64,000 bases of DNA from Mojavia pulchra JT2-VF2 (GCA_019359325.1 JAHHHN010000001.1:806001-870000), one strand, 5' to 3'; shown: positions 27,152 to 36,874, counted from the stretch's first letter. Made by a program: numbers and translations. Notes: a model not told the origin generated them from the letters alone.

Positions 27152-28648
27152 TTAGTAATCTGATAATTGTGGTTCGGGAAACTGATTTAGAACTCGCCAA
27201 AGAACCGTGTAGCTACCATCAGAACGGCGACGAACTGGACGAAAGGCAAAGATGATGTCACTGCTGTGCATCTGTTGTAATTGCTCTAAAGTGCTGGGTG
27301 CTTGTCGAGCAAGTTGTGTGCCACTCAACATGATCTCTGGTAGTTGAAATTGTAGCGATCGCACCAAATAAGTGTGGTTTAATTCGGCTTTAGCATTAGT
27401 TAAAATTACTGTACTTAAATTCCAGTTCTGGTCTTTGCCAGTGAGGAATCGCCGCCTTTCTACTTGTAAATCATCTAACTTCTTAGGAGGCTGGTAGTTG
27501 AGAAAGAATTCTCGTGTAGATCGCGCAACAGCTTGCAGCCTATTATCCAACTTATCTAGGGGAACATCGCCCAGATCCACCATGAAACTGTAATCTACTC
27601 CTGGATGCTCTAACTGAAAACGTTCTCCAACCATCTGAAGTGTTAGACTTGGAGTAAATCCGCCTTTAGTATTGCCCAAAGAGGGGAAAGGATAACGTTC
27701 GCTGACACTAGCTTGCAATCGATTCTGGAGAGTATTCGGTGGACGATGGTAAGCCAAATCAGGTAATACGCGGAAAATACCAGTACCAGGCAATTCCAGA
27801 AACTTAGTGTAAATTTGTGGTTCTTGGGGGTCGATGTCGTAGCTAAAGCGCTCAAGTATCGCAGAAGTTTCCCCAGGATCTGTAAATCGAGTGCCTGAGG
27901 GGAATTCTACCTGTGCTGTAGTCAAGAGTTTCTTGGCAGATGCCACAATATTGAGTGCTTCTTGTGGTGGTGCGATCGCTGGTTGCAGAGGCGGTACATA
28001 GTCAGCTATGGCTGTTTTCGCAGTCCTACCAATAATTGGTAGTGCGGGTGAAGTTAAATTCGGTTCTTGTGTAGAAAAGGGTACTGCCAGTTTGCCGAGG
28101 TTAGGACGCTGCACTGGCGCAATCGAAAGCACAGGATCTAATTGGCGTTCGCCAGTCACTAAGGGTAATTGTCTAACTAAGGCTAATTCACCTCGACGAG
28201 ATAACAAGCGATCTAGCACTGGAGAAAGTTTTAATAATTCCTGGCTAGAAGCATACAAAGAACAGTAAATTTTTAATTGTGACTCAGTTAACTGCTCGCC
28301 TAAAGGGGAATTAGTAGCGAAGTCTGCTCTTGAGTTACACAAGGTTTTAGGACTTTTGTATTGACTGTTGAGAAAGTTCTCTACAAACTTGGTATGGACA
28401 GTGAGTTGTCCTCGGACAGATCGCATCCGATTCACATCAGGTGAGGCAATAGCTTGCTCAATCCGAGCAATTAGATTTATTTGCTCTTGCACCAGCAGAC
28501 TTGCCATAGTATAAAAGTTTTCACTGGCAGATTCTGCTTTTAAATTTTGATTTGGGTAATATTGGGCATTATAATGATGCGTTTGAGTATTACCTGGAAC
28601 AGAACCTAAGCAAAAAGGAAGTAAAAAGCTGAAAAAGATGCATCTCAT
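27152..28648 (-). CDS. Secreted protein of unknown function
   Basis: 498 aa. A hydrophobic start (CIFFSFLLPFCLGSVPGNTQ) looks like a signal peptide. A helical region with LVQEQINLIARIEQAIASP follows; the middle is Pro-rich (PPLQPAIAPPQEAL), and the last 200 residues form a mixed domain with PSLTLQMVGERFQLEHPGVDYSF. No family is recognised; it seems cyanobacteria-specific. It leads the run of two glycosyltransferase genes and is divergent from sasA across 144 bp. A link to envelope polysaccharide is only suggested by its neighbours. Confidence 0.65.
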   Translation of the reverse strand: MRCIFFSFLLPFCLGSVPGNTQTHHYNAQYYPNQNLKAESASENFYTMASLLVQEQINLIARIEQAIASPDVNRMRSVRGQLTVHTKFVENFLNSQYKSPKTLCNSRADFATNSPLGEQLTESQLKIYCSLYASSQELLKLSPVLDRLLSRRGELALVRQLPLVTGERQLDPVLSIAPVQRPNLGKLAVPFSTQEPNLTSPALPIIGRTAKTAIADYVPPLQPAIAPPQEALNIVASAKKLLTTAQVEFPSGTRFTDPGETSAILERFSYDIDPQEPQIYTKFLELPGTGIFRVLPDLAYHRPPNTLQNRLQASVSERYPFPSLGNTKGGFTPSLTLQMVGERFQLEHPGVDYSFMVDLGDVPLDKLDNRLQAVARSTREFFLNYQPPKKLDDLQVERRRFLTGKDQNWNLSTVILTNAKAELNHTYLVRSLQFQLPEIMLSGTQLARQAPSTLEQLQQMHSSDIIFAFRPVRRRSDGSYTVLWRVLNQFPEPQLSDY

Positions 28649-28792
28649 GTGAAAAACCTTGTTCTGAGAAGAGTATGAAAAATCTAAAATAGATATTAAA
28701 TTGAAAAGAAAGAACGACCACCGACAAGCGTCAGTCCATTTTAGTTTCTGTAAAGCGTCGCCGGGTTGTTACCAGTGCTGAAACACGATTAC

Positions 28793-29980
28793 ATGCCAGT
28801 TTCCCAAGATCAGCCGAGCTATTCTGAGGCTCCACTCCAGCTGTTGCTGTTTGTCGATGGACGCCCCAAGTCCCGACAACAGGTTCAGCGAATACGTGCT
28901 TACTTAACAGAATTGCAGGCTGGGTATCAATTTGAACTTCAAATTATTGATGTCGGACAACAACCCCATTTGGCGGAACACTTTAAATTAGTAGCAACGC
29001 CAGCTTTAATCAAAATCCACCCAGAACCCAGGCAAATCATCGCTGGGAGTAACATCATCGCTCAATTGAAAAACTGGTGGCCGCGTTGGCAAGCCGGTGT
29101 AGATACTTATTTGAAATTACAGGAAGGCTTACAAGAACGTATAGACGACAATAGCCGCCTAGCATCACCTAAATCTACAATTAGTTCAGTTGCTGTTTCC
29201 GCCGAACTCATCCGCCTCTCTGACGAAATTTTTCGTTTGAAACAGGAACAAGAGAAACTTCAAGAGCAGTTGCAATTTAAAGACCGGGTAATTGCTATGC
29301 TGGCGCATGACCTCCGCAATCCTTTAACTGCTGCCGCGATCGCTATAGAAACTCTTCAATCGAACTATAATACTGAGACAGGCGAATTCCAGCGCTTGAA
29401 ACCGGCAATGACAGCGCACTTATTAAAACAAGCCCGCAGCCAAACCAAGACAATTGACCGTATGATTACGGATCTTTTGCAGGTAGGCAGGGGAAATGAT
29501 ACTGAGCTACCAATCGTACCCCAAAAAATGCAAATCGGCAAACTCTGTCTAGATGTACTAGAAGAATTGCGCGATCGCTACAATGCCAAATCCCAAAAGA
29601 TAGAAACAGATATCCCTAAAGATTTGCCTTATGTGTATGCCGATCCGGAGCGCATACAGCAAGTGCTAGTCAACCTGCTGGACAACGCCATCAAATACAC
29701 CCCTGCTGGGGGCAAAATTAGTGTTGCTGGGTTGCACCGGACTACTCAAAAAGTTCAGTTCAGTATTGGCGACACCGGGCCAGGAATTCCTTATGAAAAC
29801 CGCGATCGCATCTTTGAAAACCATTTTCGTTTGCAAAGAGACGAGGGTACAGAAGGTTATGGCATTGGTCTTTGTTTATGCCAACGTATAATTCGGGCAC
29901 ACTATGGACAAATTTGGGTAGACTCTGTACCCAATGGCGGAGCATGGTTCCACTTCACTTTGCCGGTTTATCCGTCTTAG
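28793..29980 (+). CDS. sasA: Circadian-clock histidine kinase SasA
   Basis: SasA takes timing information from KaiC and phosphorylates RpaA. The N-terminal thioredoxin-like KaiB domain (residues about 14-100) has [21 protein letters not shown] and [18 protein letters not shown], diagnostic for SasA. A linker coiled coil precedes the dimerisation domain, with phospho-acceptor H172 in [12 protein letters not shown]. The ATPase domain follows with N-box [12 protein letters not shown]1 DTGPGIP and G2 [12 protein letters not shown]. The open frame reaches back to TTG 28766; ATG 28793 ([11 protein letters not shown]) gives 395 aa, close to the family length. No kai genes or rpaA are nearby. Confidence 0.93.
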   Translation: MPVSQDQPSYSEAPLQLLLFVDGRPKSRQQVQRIRAYLTELQAGYQFELQIIDVGQQPHLAEHFKLVATPALIKIHPEPRQIIAGSNIIAQLKNWWPRWQAGVDTYLKLQEGLQERIDDNSRLASPKSTISSVAVSAELIRLSDEIFRLKQEQEKLQEQLQFKDRVIAMLAHDLRNPLTAAAIAIETLQSNYNTETGEFQRLKPAMTAHLLKQARSQTKTIDRMITDLLQVGRGNDTELPIVPQKMQIGKLCLDVLEELRDRYNAKSQKIETDIPKDLPYVYADPERIQQVLVNLLDNAIKYTPAGGKISVAGLHRTTQKVQFSIGDTGPGIPYENRDRIFENHFRLQRDEGTEGYGIGLCLCQRIIRAHYGQIWVDSVPNGGAWFHFTLPVYPS

Positions 29981-30187
29981 TATTGATTAAGCTTGGATAG
30001 ACTTATAAAAATTCGTACTTATACTTTAATCCCTAATCACTTAAAACCGCAGATCAGTGTTAAATTTGTCATAAATTTAAAATTTAAATCGTGTAACTTT
30101 AAATGCCAGAATGCCCACAAAATTTGAATTTTTTGCCTTTAAATTTTGAATTATTTAACTATATTTCTAATATTTTACAAAATTCAC

Positions 30188-31210
30188 TTACCTGAGAATA
30201 ATACGATTACGCCCCTCTGCTTTGGCTTGGTAAAGTGCCTTATCTGCTGCAACAATCAAATCTAAAGGTGAAGATTCCCAGCTGGGAACCATAGTTGCCA
30301 CCCCCATACTCAGGGTGACATACTGACTAACAGCAGAACCATCATGAACAATTTGCAAATCTCTCACTCCAGCTTGCATTGCCCCAGCAACGTGAGCTGC
30401 ACCAAGTGCATGGGTATTAGGCATAATTACAGCAAATTCCTCTCCGCCATAACGTGCTACTAAATCATGATTTTTCTGTGCTTTACCACTTAACACAGTA
30501 CCCACCTTTTGTAAGCAAAGATCCCCAGCTGGGTGACCATAATTATCATTGTAAAATTTAAAAAAATCTATATCACATAAAATTAAGGATAAAGGCAATT
30601 CCTCCTGTGCTAAATTAATCCACTGAGTATTAAGATAATCGTCAAAGCGGCGACGATTAGCTAACCCCGTTAAGCCATCCACGTTAGCCAGATGCTGCAA
30701 AGCTTGATTGGCCGCCTCCAATTGTTTGTAGACTTGGGCTTGTTGTAGGAGTCGTCGTAACCTCTGGCGCAAAACAGCCCAGTGAATAGGCTTGGTAATG
30801 TAATCTGTTGCCCCTACTTCAAAGGCACGGTTTACCGAGTCTTCATCGTCCAAGCATGTAATTATCAATATAGGAGTGCGCTCCCATAGCTTTGAGATTA
30901 CAGTATTACCTAGAGCAGAGTCAGTGTCAAAAGTTGCTAGAGCTGAAATCAGATTATTTCTAGCAATCTTCAGCAACTGCTGACAGCATGTAAAGCCATC
31001 CATCACAGGCATTACCGCATCAAGCAAAACGATATCCGGCTTAATTGTCTGGTAAGCATCTAAACACTGCTTACCATCATTCACTTCGACCACTCGATAG
31101 CCTTCTTGTTCCATAGCTTTACGCAACAGCACTCGGATGGTCTTGTCATCATCAGCCACTAAAATCAGTGGCGGTTGCTTAGAAAGAGAAAATGGGCTTA
31201 TGCCTGACAT
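30188..31210 (-). CDS. Response-regulator diguanylate cyclase (REC-GGEEF)
   Basis: 340 aa. The receiver domain shows VADDDKTIRV, phospho-acceptor Asp in IVLLDAVMPVMDG and ATDYITKPIHW. An insert of about 25 residues, containing ATFDTDSALGN, lies between the MPVMDG helix and the ILIITC strand, unusual for a receiver. A helical linker leads to the GGDEF domain, with NVDGLTGLANRRRFDDYL and the catalytic GGEEF at 255-259, so it should make cyclic di-GMP. The RxxD inhibitory site is KNHD here, lacking the Arg, so product inhibition is doubtful. ATG 31210 was chosen over TTG 31228. Confidence 0.88.
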   Translation of the reverse strand: MSGISPFSLSKQPPLILVADDDKTIRVLLRKAMEQEGYRVVEVNDGKQCLDAYQTIKPDIVLLDAVMPVMDGFTCCQQLLKIARNNLISALATFDTDSALGNTVISKLWERTPILIITCLDDEDSVNRAFEVGATDYITKPIHWAVLRQRLRRLLQQAQVYKQLEAANQALQHLANVDGLTGLANRRRFDDYLNTQWINLAQEELPLSLILCDIDFFKFYNDNYGHPAGDLCLQKVGTVLSGKAQKNHDLVARYGGEEFAVIMPNTHALGAAHVAGAMQAGVRDLQIVHDGSAVSQYVTLSMGVATMVPSWESSPLDLIVAADKALYQAKAEGRNRIILR

Positions 31211-32264
31211 GAATTGCGTTCCACACAAAATGAGAGCATAACTAGGGGCGAGTCTAAGAAAACCTGCCCCCTAACCAAATCGCCTGTAAGCGATAGTTTT
31301 TATCGTATTCAGAATTCTAGTTGACAGGCGATCAAAGAGAAGATAAATAGGGAAAACATGTGTTTGGTGTACCATGATTGCCCAGAAATGAGCGGATTTA
31401 TAGAAGCTAGTAATAAGCAGCTTTTTGATGTACCCGTTTGTTGCATCTCCTGTAATACCAATCTTAGGTTGAACAATTTATCTACGCAGCGAGCTTTTAG
31501 AGTTTCCTGAAAAAAGGCTGTGCTGCTAAACAATAGGGACGCTTGCTCTCTCATCAATGCCAAAACTGGCAGCAAAACTTTATCCTGCTGTCGGAGAATA
31601 GAATGCTTGATAATTCTCACCCAAGCAAATCGCAGATGGTTAAGTTGCATAGACAATTTATTTGAAATATAAAGGCAATTGTTATCATTTTGTCTAGCTA
31701 TAGGCATAGTAATAAATGTTATTACTTATATTTCCCTACTACTAAAGTCGAATTGCCATTTATCAGAAAACTTCAAATACTCAGCTTGATTCCTTAATTA
31801 CGCAGTAATTTTTGACACTAAGGAAGAAAAGCGTAATTGCCAAAATACGCTCAGAAAATATCTCATTGTAAATCTTCTTAACAGACAGAACAAAACTATT
31901 CAGTCCTTTCAGCAAGCTTTTCCGACTTTAGAGCTAATTCATCAGATTAATAAAAGGTAGAGTGCAAGCTATTGGGTCAAGTAGAATTCCTGACTTACAA
32001 ACTGAGCTACTTATCCAGCTTCAAAAAGGTAGATGGTTTGTTAACATAAGTATTGTTATAGATATATCTTAAAAAAATAAGTAGTATTTTATTATAAATA
32101 TTAATTTGATAGCTAAATTAACCAAAACCTTAAAGTTTTTAAAACATATGTCGATACTCAATCCAAGACAAATTTATAAATCCTTCGCAATTAGTGCATG
32201 ATATTTGTGTATTTTTACAAGAAGTAGCCAGAAGTTTAGAGTCAACATAAATAACCAAAATAAA
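31211..32264. other. Long AT-rich gap with doubtful ORF
   Basis: About 1050 bp. A 132-codon frame on the minus strand (31309-31707, ATG) reads partly protein-like (RFAWVRIIKHSILRQQDKVL), but it has neither SD nor known family. It could be a small gene or a remnant. The remaining 550 bp up to the CRR7 gene contain no gene, hairpin or repeat that I recognise. Confidence 0.45.
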
Positions 32265-32525
32265 ATGCCCAATTCTTTAATGTATATGCAGGACAATTTT
32301 GTTGTCCTAGAAACAAACCAACCAGAACAATTCCTTACTGCCTCAGAGTTATTGGACAAGCTCAAGATAGTTCTAGAAGGACTTAATTTTCAAGATTTGC
32401 CACCTGATTTACAAAAATTTGATGTAGTGGAAGACCAAGCTAAGTATTTGATCGATACTACTTGCTCATTGGATATAGGACCAGGCAAATATTTGCAGTG
32501 GTATGCAGTACGCTTAGAAAAGTAA
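32265..32525 (+). CDS. Chlororespiratory reduction protein 7 (CRR7) homologue
   Basis: An 86-aa soluble protein. MYMQDNFVVLETNQPEQFL, then TASELLDKLK and the end SLDIGPGKYLQWYAVRLEK match the CRR7 family as I know it. In plants CRR7 is required for assembly of the chloroplast NDH complex; in cyanobacteria a role with NDH-1 is inferred by homology. The frame is open to 32205, but ATG 32265 (MPNSLMYMQ) is the family start. A hairpin follows at 32548-32574. Confidence 0.8.
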   Translation: MPNSLMYMQDNFVVLETNQPEQFLTASELLDKLKIVLEGLNFQDLPPDLQKFDVVEDQAKYLIDTTCSLDIGPGKYLQWYAVRLEK

Positions 32526-32547
32526 CTTCTTTAGAGGATGTTTGAGA

Positions 32548-32574
32548 AGGATCAAATATTTATTTTTTGATCCT
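32548..32574 (+). terminator. Hairpin after the CRR7 gene
   Basis: AGGATCAAA (32548-32556) pairs with TTTGATCCT (32566-32574), with a T-rich loop. The preceding AGAGGATGTTTGAGAAGG resembles the ends of the foldback element at 57878-58282, so this may be an element remnant that also terminates transcription. Confidence 0.5.
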
Positions 32575-32688
32575 CTCTAGTTTACGCCAGTCGCCTCAAG
32601 CTGGTAAATCACCAAGACTCGAATGCCTTAGCACGGCGCTGGTTCTCCTTTTAAAGGGGGGAGGCTAGATACTCAAAGTCCTGCGAGG

Positions 32689-33237
32689 CTAGTTTTTCGT
32701 AGTGATTAATGCTAATTCAATTTTGTTGTCATCTAACTGTTTTATTTGAACTTCTACTCCAGGGCCGAAATAGTTAGTCATTTTTTCCTGCTTTTGCTGC
32801 CAAATATCAATTGGTATCAAAGGCGAATTAAATTCTAAAATTAAAGCGTAAGCCCCATTAATTTCTCTTTCTTGTAATCCTGTGATTACTGGCCTTTGTT
32901 CGTCTGTCTGACCAAGACCTAAGTAAGAGAGTGCTCTATCGAGATGGGCATCTTGACCGTAACAATATCGGGTGATATCTTTACGAATTTTATTTTGGGT
33001 GACAGTTGCTTGTTGGTCTCGCAATAACAACACTGCTGGTGTAGTAGCTTGGCTAAAAGGGATGGGTTTGAGTTCATTAGCTTTAAGCGCTAATCCTCCC
33101 AGCAATAGAGGAAATCCGTAAAAAAATCCTACAAGATTAAGTGTGGCATTATCGGCGGCGTAAGCTACGAAGCCAACAAGAGTCAATATACTACCGATGC
33201 TTAAACCGAGTGTTCCCAAAGAAATTTGGCGTAACAT
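32689..33237 (-). CDS. DUF2854 membrane protein
   Basis: 182 aa. Two N-terminal transmembrane segments (ISLGTLGLSIGSILTLVGF and NLVGFFYGFPLLLGGLAL) precede a soluble domain with RDQQATVTQNKIRKDITRYCYG and HLDRALSYLGLG. This is the DUF2854 family, conserved in cyanobacteria and plastids, localised to thylakoids in plants and of unknown function. Length is typical. It converges with the CRR7 gene across a hairpin-bearing spacer. Confidence 0.82.
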   Translation of the reverse strand: MLRQISLGTLGLSIGSILTLVGFVAYAADNATLNLVGFFYGFPLLLGGLALKANELKPIPFSQATTPAVLLLRDQQATVTQNKIRKDITRYCYGQDAHLDRALSYLGLGQTDEQRPVITGLQEREINGAYALILEFNSPLIPIDIWQQKQEKMTNYFGPGVEVQIKQLDDNKIELALITTKN

Positions 33238-33436
33238 AATCTTGGGTTTGTATAAATTCTTAAAACCTTAGTTTTATTATCATCAGGTATAAACCACAAG
33301 TTAGGGAAGAGCCTTGGCTAAAGCTACTCAATGAATGTATTGCCCCAAAAGCCTAGATTAATCTACAAATTGAACCCGTCTCGCCTTGTTTTGCGTTAAT
33401 TTTAAATTTGAACATACTTAAAGGCTGCAAAAAACA

Positions 33437-33619
33437 ATGGATATACAGACTATAAAAGAACGCATTGCCGTAATTCAGAGCAAACGCGAGTACCTACTAA
33501 GTCTGCTAGAGCAACCAAATCTAGGAACTTTAAGAATTGATGTGAATCAAGCTTTAGAAGAAATGGATGAGTTAATTGATGAATTTAGACGCACAATTCC
33601 AGAAACGGAAAGCAATTAA
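33437..33619 (+). CDS. Small conserved protein, 60 aa
   Basis: MDIQTIKERIAVIQSKREYL begins a short, highly charged, all-helical protein (predicted coiled coil), ending in LIDEFRRTIPETESN. Its composition and regular amphipathic pattern favour a real gene. No family name comes to mind. A strong inverted repeat follows 33 bp after the stop. Confidence 0.55.
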   Translation: MDIQTIKERIAVIQSKREYLLSLLEQPNLGTLRIDVNQALEEMDELIDEFRRTIPETESN

Positions 33620-33652
33620 GCTTAACTAGACATTAGTAAAAATTAAAAACTA

Positions 33653-33687
33653 CGTCGGTAGAACCGTAAATTGACGGTCTACCGACG
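33653..33687. terminator. Inverted repeat after the 60-aa gene
   Basis: CGTCGGTAGAACCGT and ACGGTCTACCGACG pair over 14 bp with one bulged A, around the loop AAATTG. No T-run, so this may be a terminator or a repeat element. Confidence 0.5.
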
Positions 33688-33763
33688 CCTTTAAGTAATA
33701 AACTGTCCTTAAGTCCCCAGAATTGAACCTTGCTGGGTTATTCCAATAACTGTGCCGTATCAT

Positions 33764-34180
33764 TTATCCTACAGATGAGCCATCTCCTCCTCGTTGTCCT
33801 AACTGCCTGACCAAAGCAATTAGTTCGGTTGTAGGTACATCCTTTTTACAAACATCATCAAAGCTAGGCATTGCTTTTGTCTGGTGAAGATTCGCATCTT
33901 CCACTGAAGAGTAAGCAAGTATCTGAGTGTTGGGAGAGATAGCTTTAATATGACTAGACGCACTCCAACCATCCATAACTGGCATTTGCAAATCTAGAAC
34001 AATCACATCAGGGCGGCAACGTTTAACCATTTCTATAGCTTCTTGACCATTAGTAGCTAAACCAACTACTTGGATATTTTCTTGGCAAGAAAAGGCTAAT
34101 TGTAGGGTTAAACGAGTCAGTTCGTGATCATCAACGACTAGAACACGCAAGGTAGAAGACTCACAGGACAACATTAACAT
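33764..34180 (-). CDS. Stand-alone receiver-domain response regulator
   Basis: 138 aa, one REC domain and nothing else: acidic D17-D18 in LVVDDHE, phospho-acceptor D63 in VIVLDLQMP, Ser91 at the switch position usually Thr/Ser (AYSSVE), and a Lys in CKKDVPTTEL, like the KD of NarL/LuxR-type receivers. The DNA-binding domain such receivers usually carry is absent. The role is presumably phosphorelay or protein interaction. It lies 157 bp downstream of ppk1 on the same strand, but a functional link is unproven. Confidence 0.8.
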   Translation of the reverse strand: MLMLSCESSTLRVLVVDDHELTRLTLQLAFSCQENIQVVGLATNGQEAIEMVKRCRPDVIVLDLQMPVMDGWSASSHIKAISPNTQILAYSSVEDANLHQTKAMPSFDDVCKKDVPTTELIALVRQLGQRGGDGSSVG

Positions 34181-34337
34181 TCAAGGGAAATAAACAAGCT
34201 ACAACAACCCTTATAGTTTAAGGTAACAAGTACTAGCAGTTACTCTATCCTATGGTTGAATAATGTGTGTAGATATGGCAAAGAAATTTTAGTTAAGTTT
34301 GTAAAACATTAAAGTTTTCTAAAAATACCTAGTTAAG

Positions 34338-36548
34338 CTAATTGTCAAGATGAAAAGAATTCTTTTTTGGATCAATTAAAGTTGATGCCAGGCTAGTTGA
34401 GCGTAATGCCATATTTATAAGAGTTTTTTGAGAATTGGCTTCTGGGGCGTCATCACAGGGGCGCCGTTGTATGTAACTACCATTAGGTTGTAACTCCCAA
34501 GCTTGGCGGTTGTCTGCCAACATAATTCCTAATATTTCTTGCAAATCCTTAGCAATATCTGGGTCTTTTATGGGGGTAATTACTTCTACCCGTCGATCTA
34601 GGTTGCGGCGCATCCAATCGGCACTACCAATATAAATTTCTTCTTGACCATTGTTATAGAAATAATAAATGCGCGAATGCTCCAGAAAGCGGCCGACTAT
34701 GCTGATGATGCGGATGTTTTCACTGATGTCTTTTAACCCTGGACGCAAACAACAAACACCCCGAACAATCAGGTCAATTTGCACTCCGGCACGAGAAGCT
34801 TCATATAAAGTGGCAATAATTTGCGGATCGACTAGGGCATTCATTTTGGCAACGATGCGCCCGGAAAATCCATTTTTAGTATTTTCGATTTCACGATTAA
34901 TTAGTGCCAAAAAGCGATCGCGCATATTTACAGGAGCAACTAGCACTTCCCGATAAGATTTTTGTCGAGAGTAGCCCGTCAAAAAATTAAACAAATCGGT
35001 AATATCTGCACCTAATTCTTCGCGGCAGCTGAACAATCCTAAATCTGTATAAAGACGTGCCGTTTTTTGATTATAATTACCAGTGCCAATATGCACATAG
35101 CGACGCATACGGTCTTTTTCTCGCCGCACTACCATAATGGTTTTACAATGGGTTTTCAGCCCCACTAGACCATAGACAACGTGAACCCCGACTCTTTCTA
35201 AACGCCTTGCCCAGTAAATATTATTCTCCTCATCAAATCGCGCCTTTAATTCCACCAGTGCAGATACTTGCTTGCCATTTTCGGCAGCAGCAATTAAAGC
35301 GTTGACGATGGGTGAATCTCCAGAAGTGCGGTAAAGGGTCATCTTGATGGCTAAGACATTCGGGTCATGGGCGGCATGAGTAATAAAGCGCACCACCGTT
35401 GACGAAAAGGATTGGTAAGGATGGTGTACTAGCAAATCCTTCTCTCGAATTACTGCAAAAAAGTCTTTTCCTTCCTCTAACTCTAGGGCATCTGGTTCTA
35501 CACTTGGTTCCCTAAGCCATTGCAAGCGGGTAGGCACTACTGACTGTCGTGGTGGATCTTTGAGTTCTGGTAGTGGCAATGCCATAAAGTACATCAAATC
35601 TCGCAGTCCCAAAAGACCATCTACTTCATAAACATCGCTTTCTGTTAATTCCAAATCTTGCAGCAACCGGGAACGTATTGCTTCGGGGGTCTGGGATTGA
35701 ATTTCTAAGCGTACTGGTGTACCACCCATACGTCGTTTTCGCAGTTCTTGTTCGATCGCCAATAACAAGTCGTCTGCTTCATCTTCTTCTAATGCTAAAT
35801 CGGCGTCACGGGTAATTCGGAACGGGTGATATTCCTGAATATTCATACCCGGAAATAGGAAATCCAAGTTATGAGCGATCGCCTGTTCTAAAGGTACTCC
35901 TGTCCAGTAGGCAGGTTGACCGTTGTGCTGAATTCCTAACTCTGGCGGTAAAGGTAAAAATCGCGGTAAAACTTTAGGAACTTTAACTCTGGCAAATAGT
36001 TCTTCTTCAGTTTCGGGGTTTTTCACCACTACTGCTAAATTGAGGCTGAGGTTAGAAATGAAGGGAAAGGGGTGGCTGGGATCAACCGCTAAGGGAGTCA
36101 GAACCGGAAAAATTTGTTCTTCAAAGTAGTTTTGCAGATAATTTCGCTGTTTCTCAGTCAAATCTATGTAATCCAAGATATGGATTTTATGATTTGCCAG
36201 TAAGGGTCGTAGTACTTTCTCAAAATGTTGATGCTGTTTGGTTACCTGAGGACTAAGGGTAAACCTAATATCATCTAGCTGTTGTTGTGGTGTGCGACCA
36301 TCAGGACTTAATTGGCCGACTTTCGCTTCTACTTGTTGCTTTAAGCCTGCAACCCGCACCATGAAAAACTCATCCAAGTTGGAGGTGAAGATAGCCAAAA
36401 ACTTGAGTCGTTCCAGAAGTGGCGTTCGCTGGTCGCAGGCTTCATGTAATACCCTACTATTAAACTCCAACCAACTTAACTCTCGATTGATATAGTACTG
36501 GGGATCACTCAGATTGATGGGAGTAGTGCTCTTCTTGGATTTTGCCAT
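34338..36548 (-). CDS. ppk1: Polyphosphate kinase 1
   Basis: Makes inorganic polyphosphate from ATP, reversibly. 736 aa with N domain (YYINRELSWLEFNSRVLHEA, FTSNLDEFFMVRVAGLKQQ), head domain, and two phospholipase-D-like catalytic domains. The KTHCKTIMVVRRE and EHSRIYYFYNNGQEE motifs hold the two active-site His; HIGTGNYNQKTARLYTD and YIGSADWMRRNLDRRVEV are also clear. The open frame extends 55 codons further, but those are not PPK-like. GAGG lies 5 nt before ATG 36548 (MAKSKK), so this start is preferred over the adjacent ATG 36551. Confidence 0.95.
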   Translation of the reverse strand: MAKSKKSTTPINLSDPQYYINRELSWLEFNSRVLHEACDQRTPLLERLKFLAIFTSNLDEFFMVRVAGLKQQVEAKVGQLSPDGRTPQQQLDDIRFTLSPQVTKQHQHFEKVLRPLLANHKIHILDYIDLTEKQRNYLQNYFEEQIFPVLTPLAVDPSHPFPFISNLSLNLAVVVKNPETEEELFARVKVPKVLPRFLPLPPELGIQHNGQPAYWTGVPLEQAIAHNLDFLFPGMNIQEYHPFRITRDADLALEEDEADDLLLAIEQELRKRRMGGTPVRLEIQSQTPEAIRSRLLQDLELTESDVYEVDGLLGLRDLMYFMALPLPELKDPPRQSVVPTRLQWLREPSVEPDALELEEGKDFFAVIREKDLLVHHPYQSFSSTVVRFITHAAHDPNVLAIKMTLYRTSGDSPIVNALIAAAENGKQVSALVELKARFDEENNIYWARRLERVGVHVVYGLVGLKTHCKTIMVVRREKDRMRRYVHIGTGNYNQKTARLYTDLGLFSCREELGADITDLFNFLTGYSRQKSYREVLVAPVNMRDRFLALINREIENTKNGFSGRIVAKMNALVDPQIIATLYEASRAGVQIDLIVRGVCCLRPGLKDISENIRIISIVGRFLEHSRIYYFYNNGQEEIYIGSADWMRRNLDRRVEVITPIKDPDIAKDLQEILGIMLADNRQAWELQPNGSYIQRRPCDDAPEANSQKTLINMALRSTSLASTLIDPKKNSFHLDN

Positions 36549-36843
36549 CATGACCTCAGGGCAGACAGATGCAGCCCATTCAACTGGAGAATAATAAACA
36601 TAGTAAATGAAATAGGGTAACAAGGGGATTGGGGACTGGGGACAAAGAGACAAGGTGAGACAGCGCTGCGGGAGGGAAACCCTCCCGCAGGCGACTGCGA
36701 ACCCGAAGGGGGACAAGGAGTTTCCTATCGCCTATTGCCTGTTAGCACTCAGCAACGCCAGTTGCTACAACGGGGGGAACCCCCGCAACGCACTGGCTCC
36801 TCAGCACTCACAACTTAAGTAATCAACATCCTTAACTTGCGTT
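36549..36843. repeat. Spacer rich in palindromes and heptamer repeats
   Basis: Between divergent ppk1 and the kinase gene. A perfect palindrome CTGCGGGAGGG-AAA-CCCTCCCGCAG lies at 36666-36690; a second, CGGGGG-GAA-CCCCCG, at about 36771-36785, is flanked by CCAGT/ACTGG. CACTCAGCA and CTCAGCACT copies (36746-36810) belong to the dispersed heptamer family. No coding frame. Confidence 0.65.
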
Positions 36844-36862
36844 AGAAATCTTAAAGAAATCT
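36844..36862 (+). promoter_or_regulatory. Tandem direct repeat, candidate OmpR-type operator
   Basis: AGAAATCT-TAA-AGAAATCT: two perfect 8-bp direct repeats with a 3-bp spacer (period 11 bp), 12 bp before the start codon of the histidine kinase gene. Eleven-bp-period direct repeats are the usual arrangement for dimeric OmpR-family regulators. That it is an operator is inference. Confidence 0.35.
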
Positions 36863-36874
36863 CAATTCACAGCT

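Noticed and set aside
31309-31707. 132-codon minus-strand frame
   Set aside because: No SD and no family; noted in the gap entry, not called as a gene.
36549-36716. N-terminal extension of ppk1 (55 codons)
   Set aside because: Not PPK-like; an SD just before ATG 36548 defines the start.
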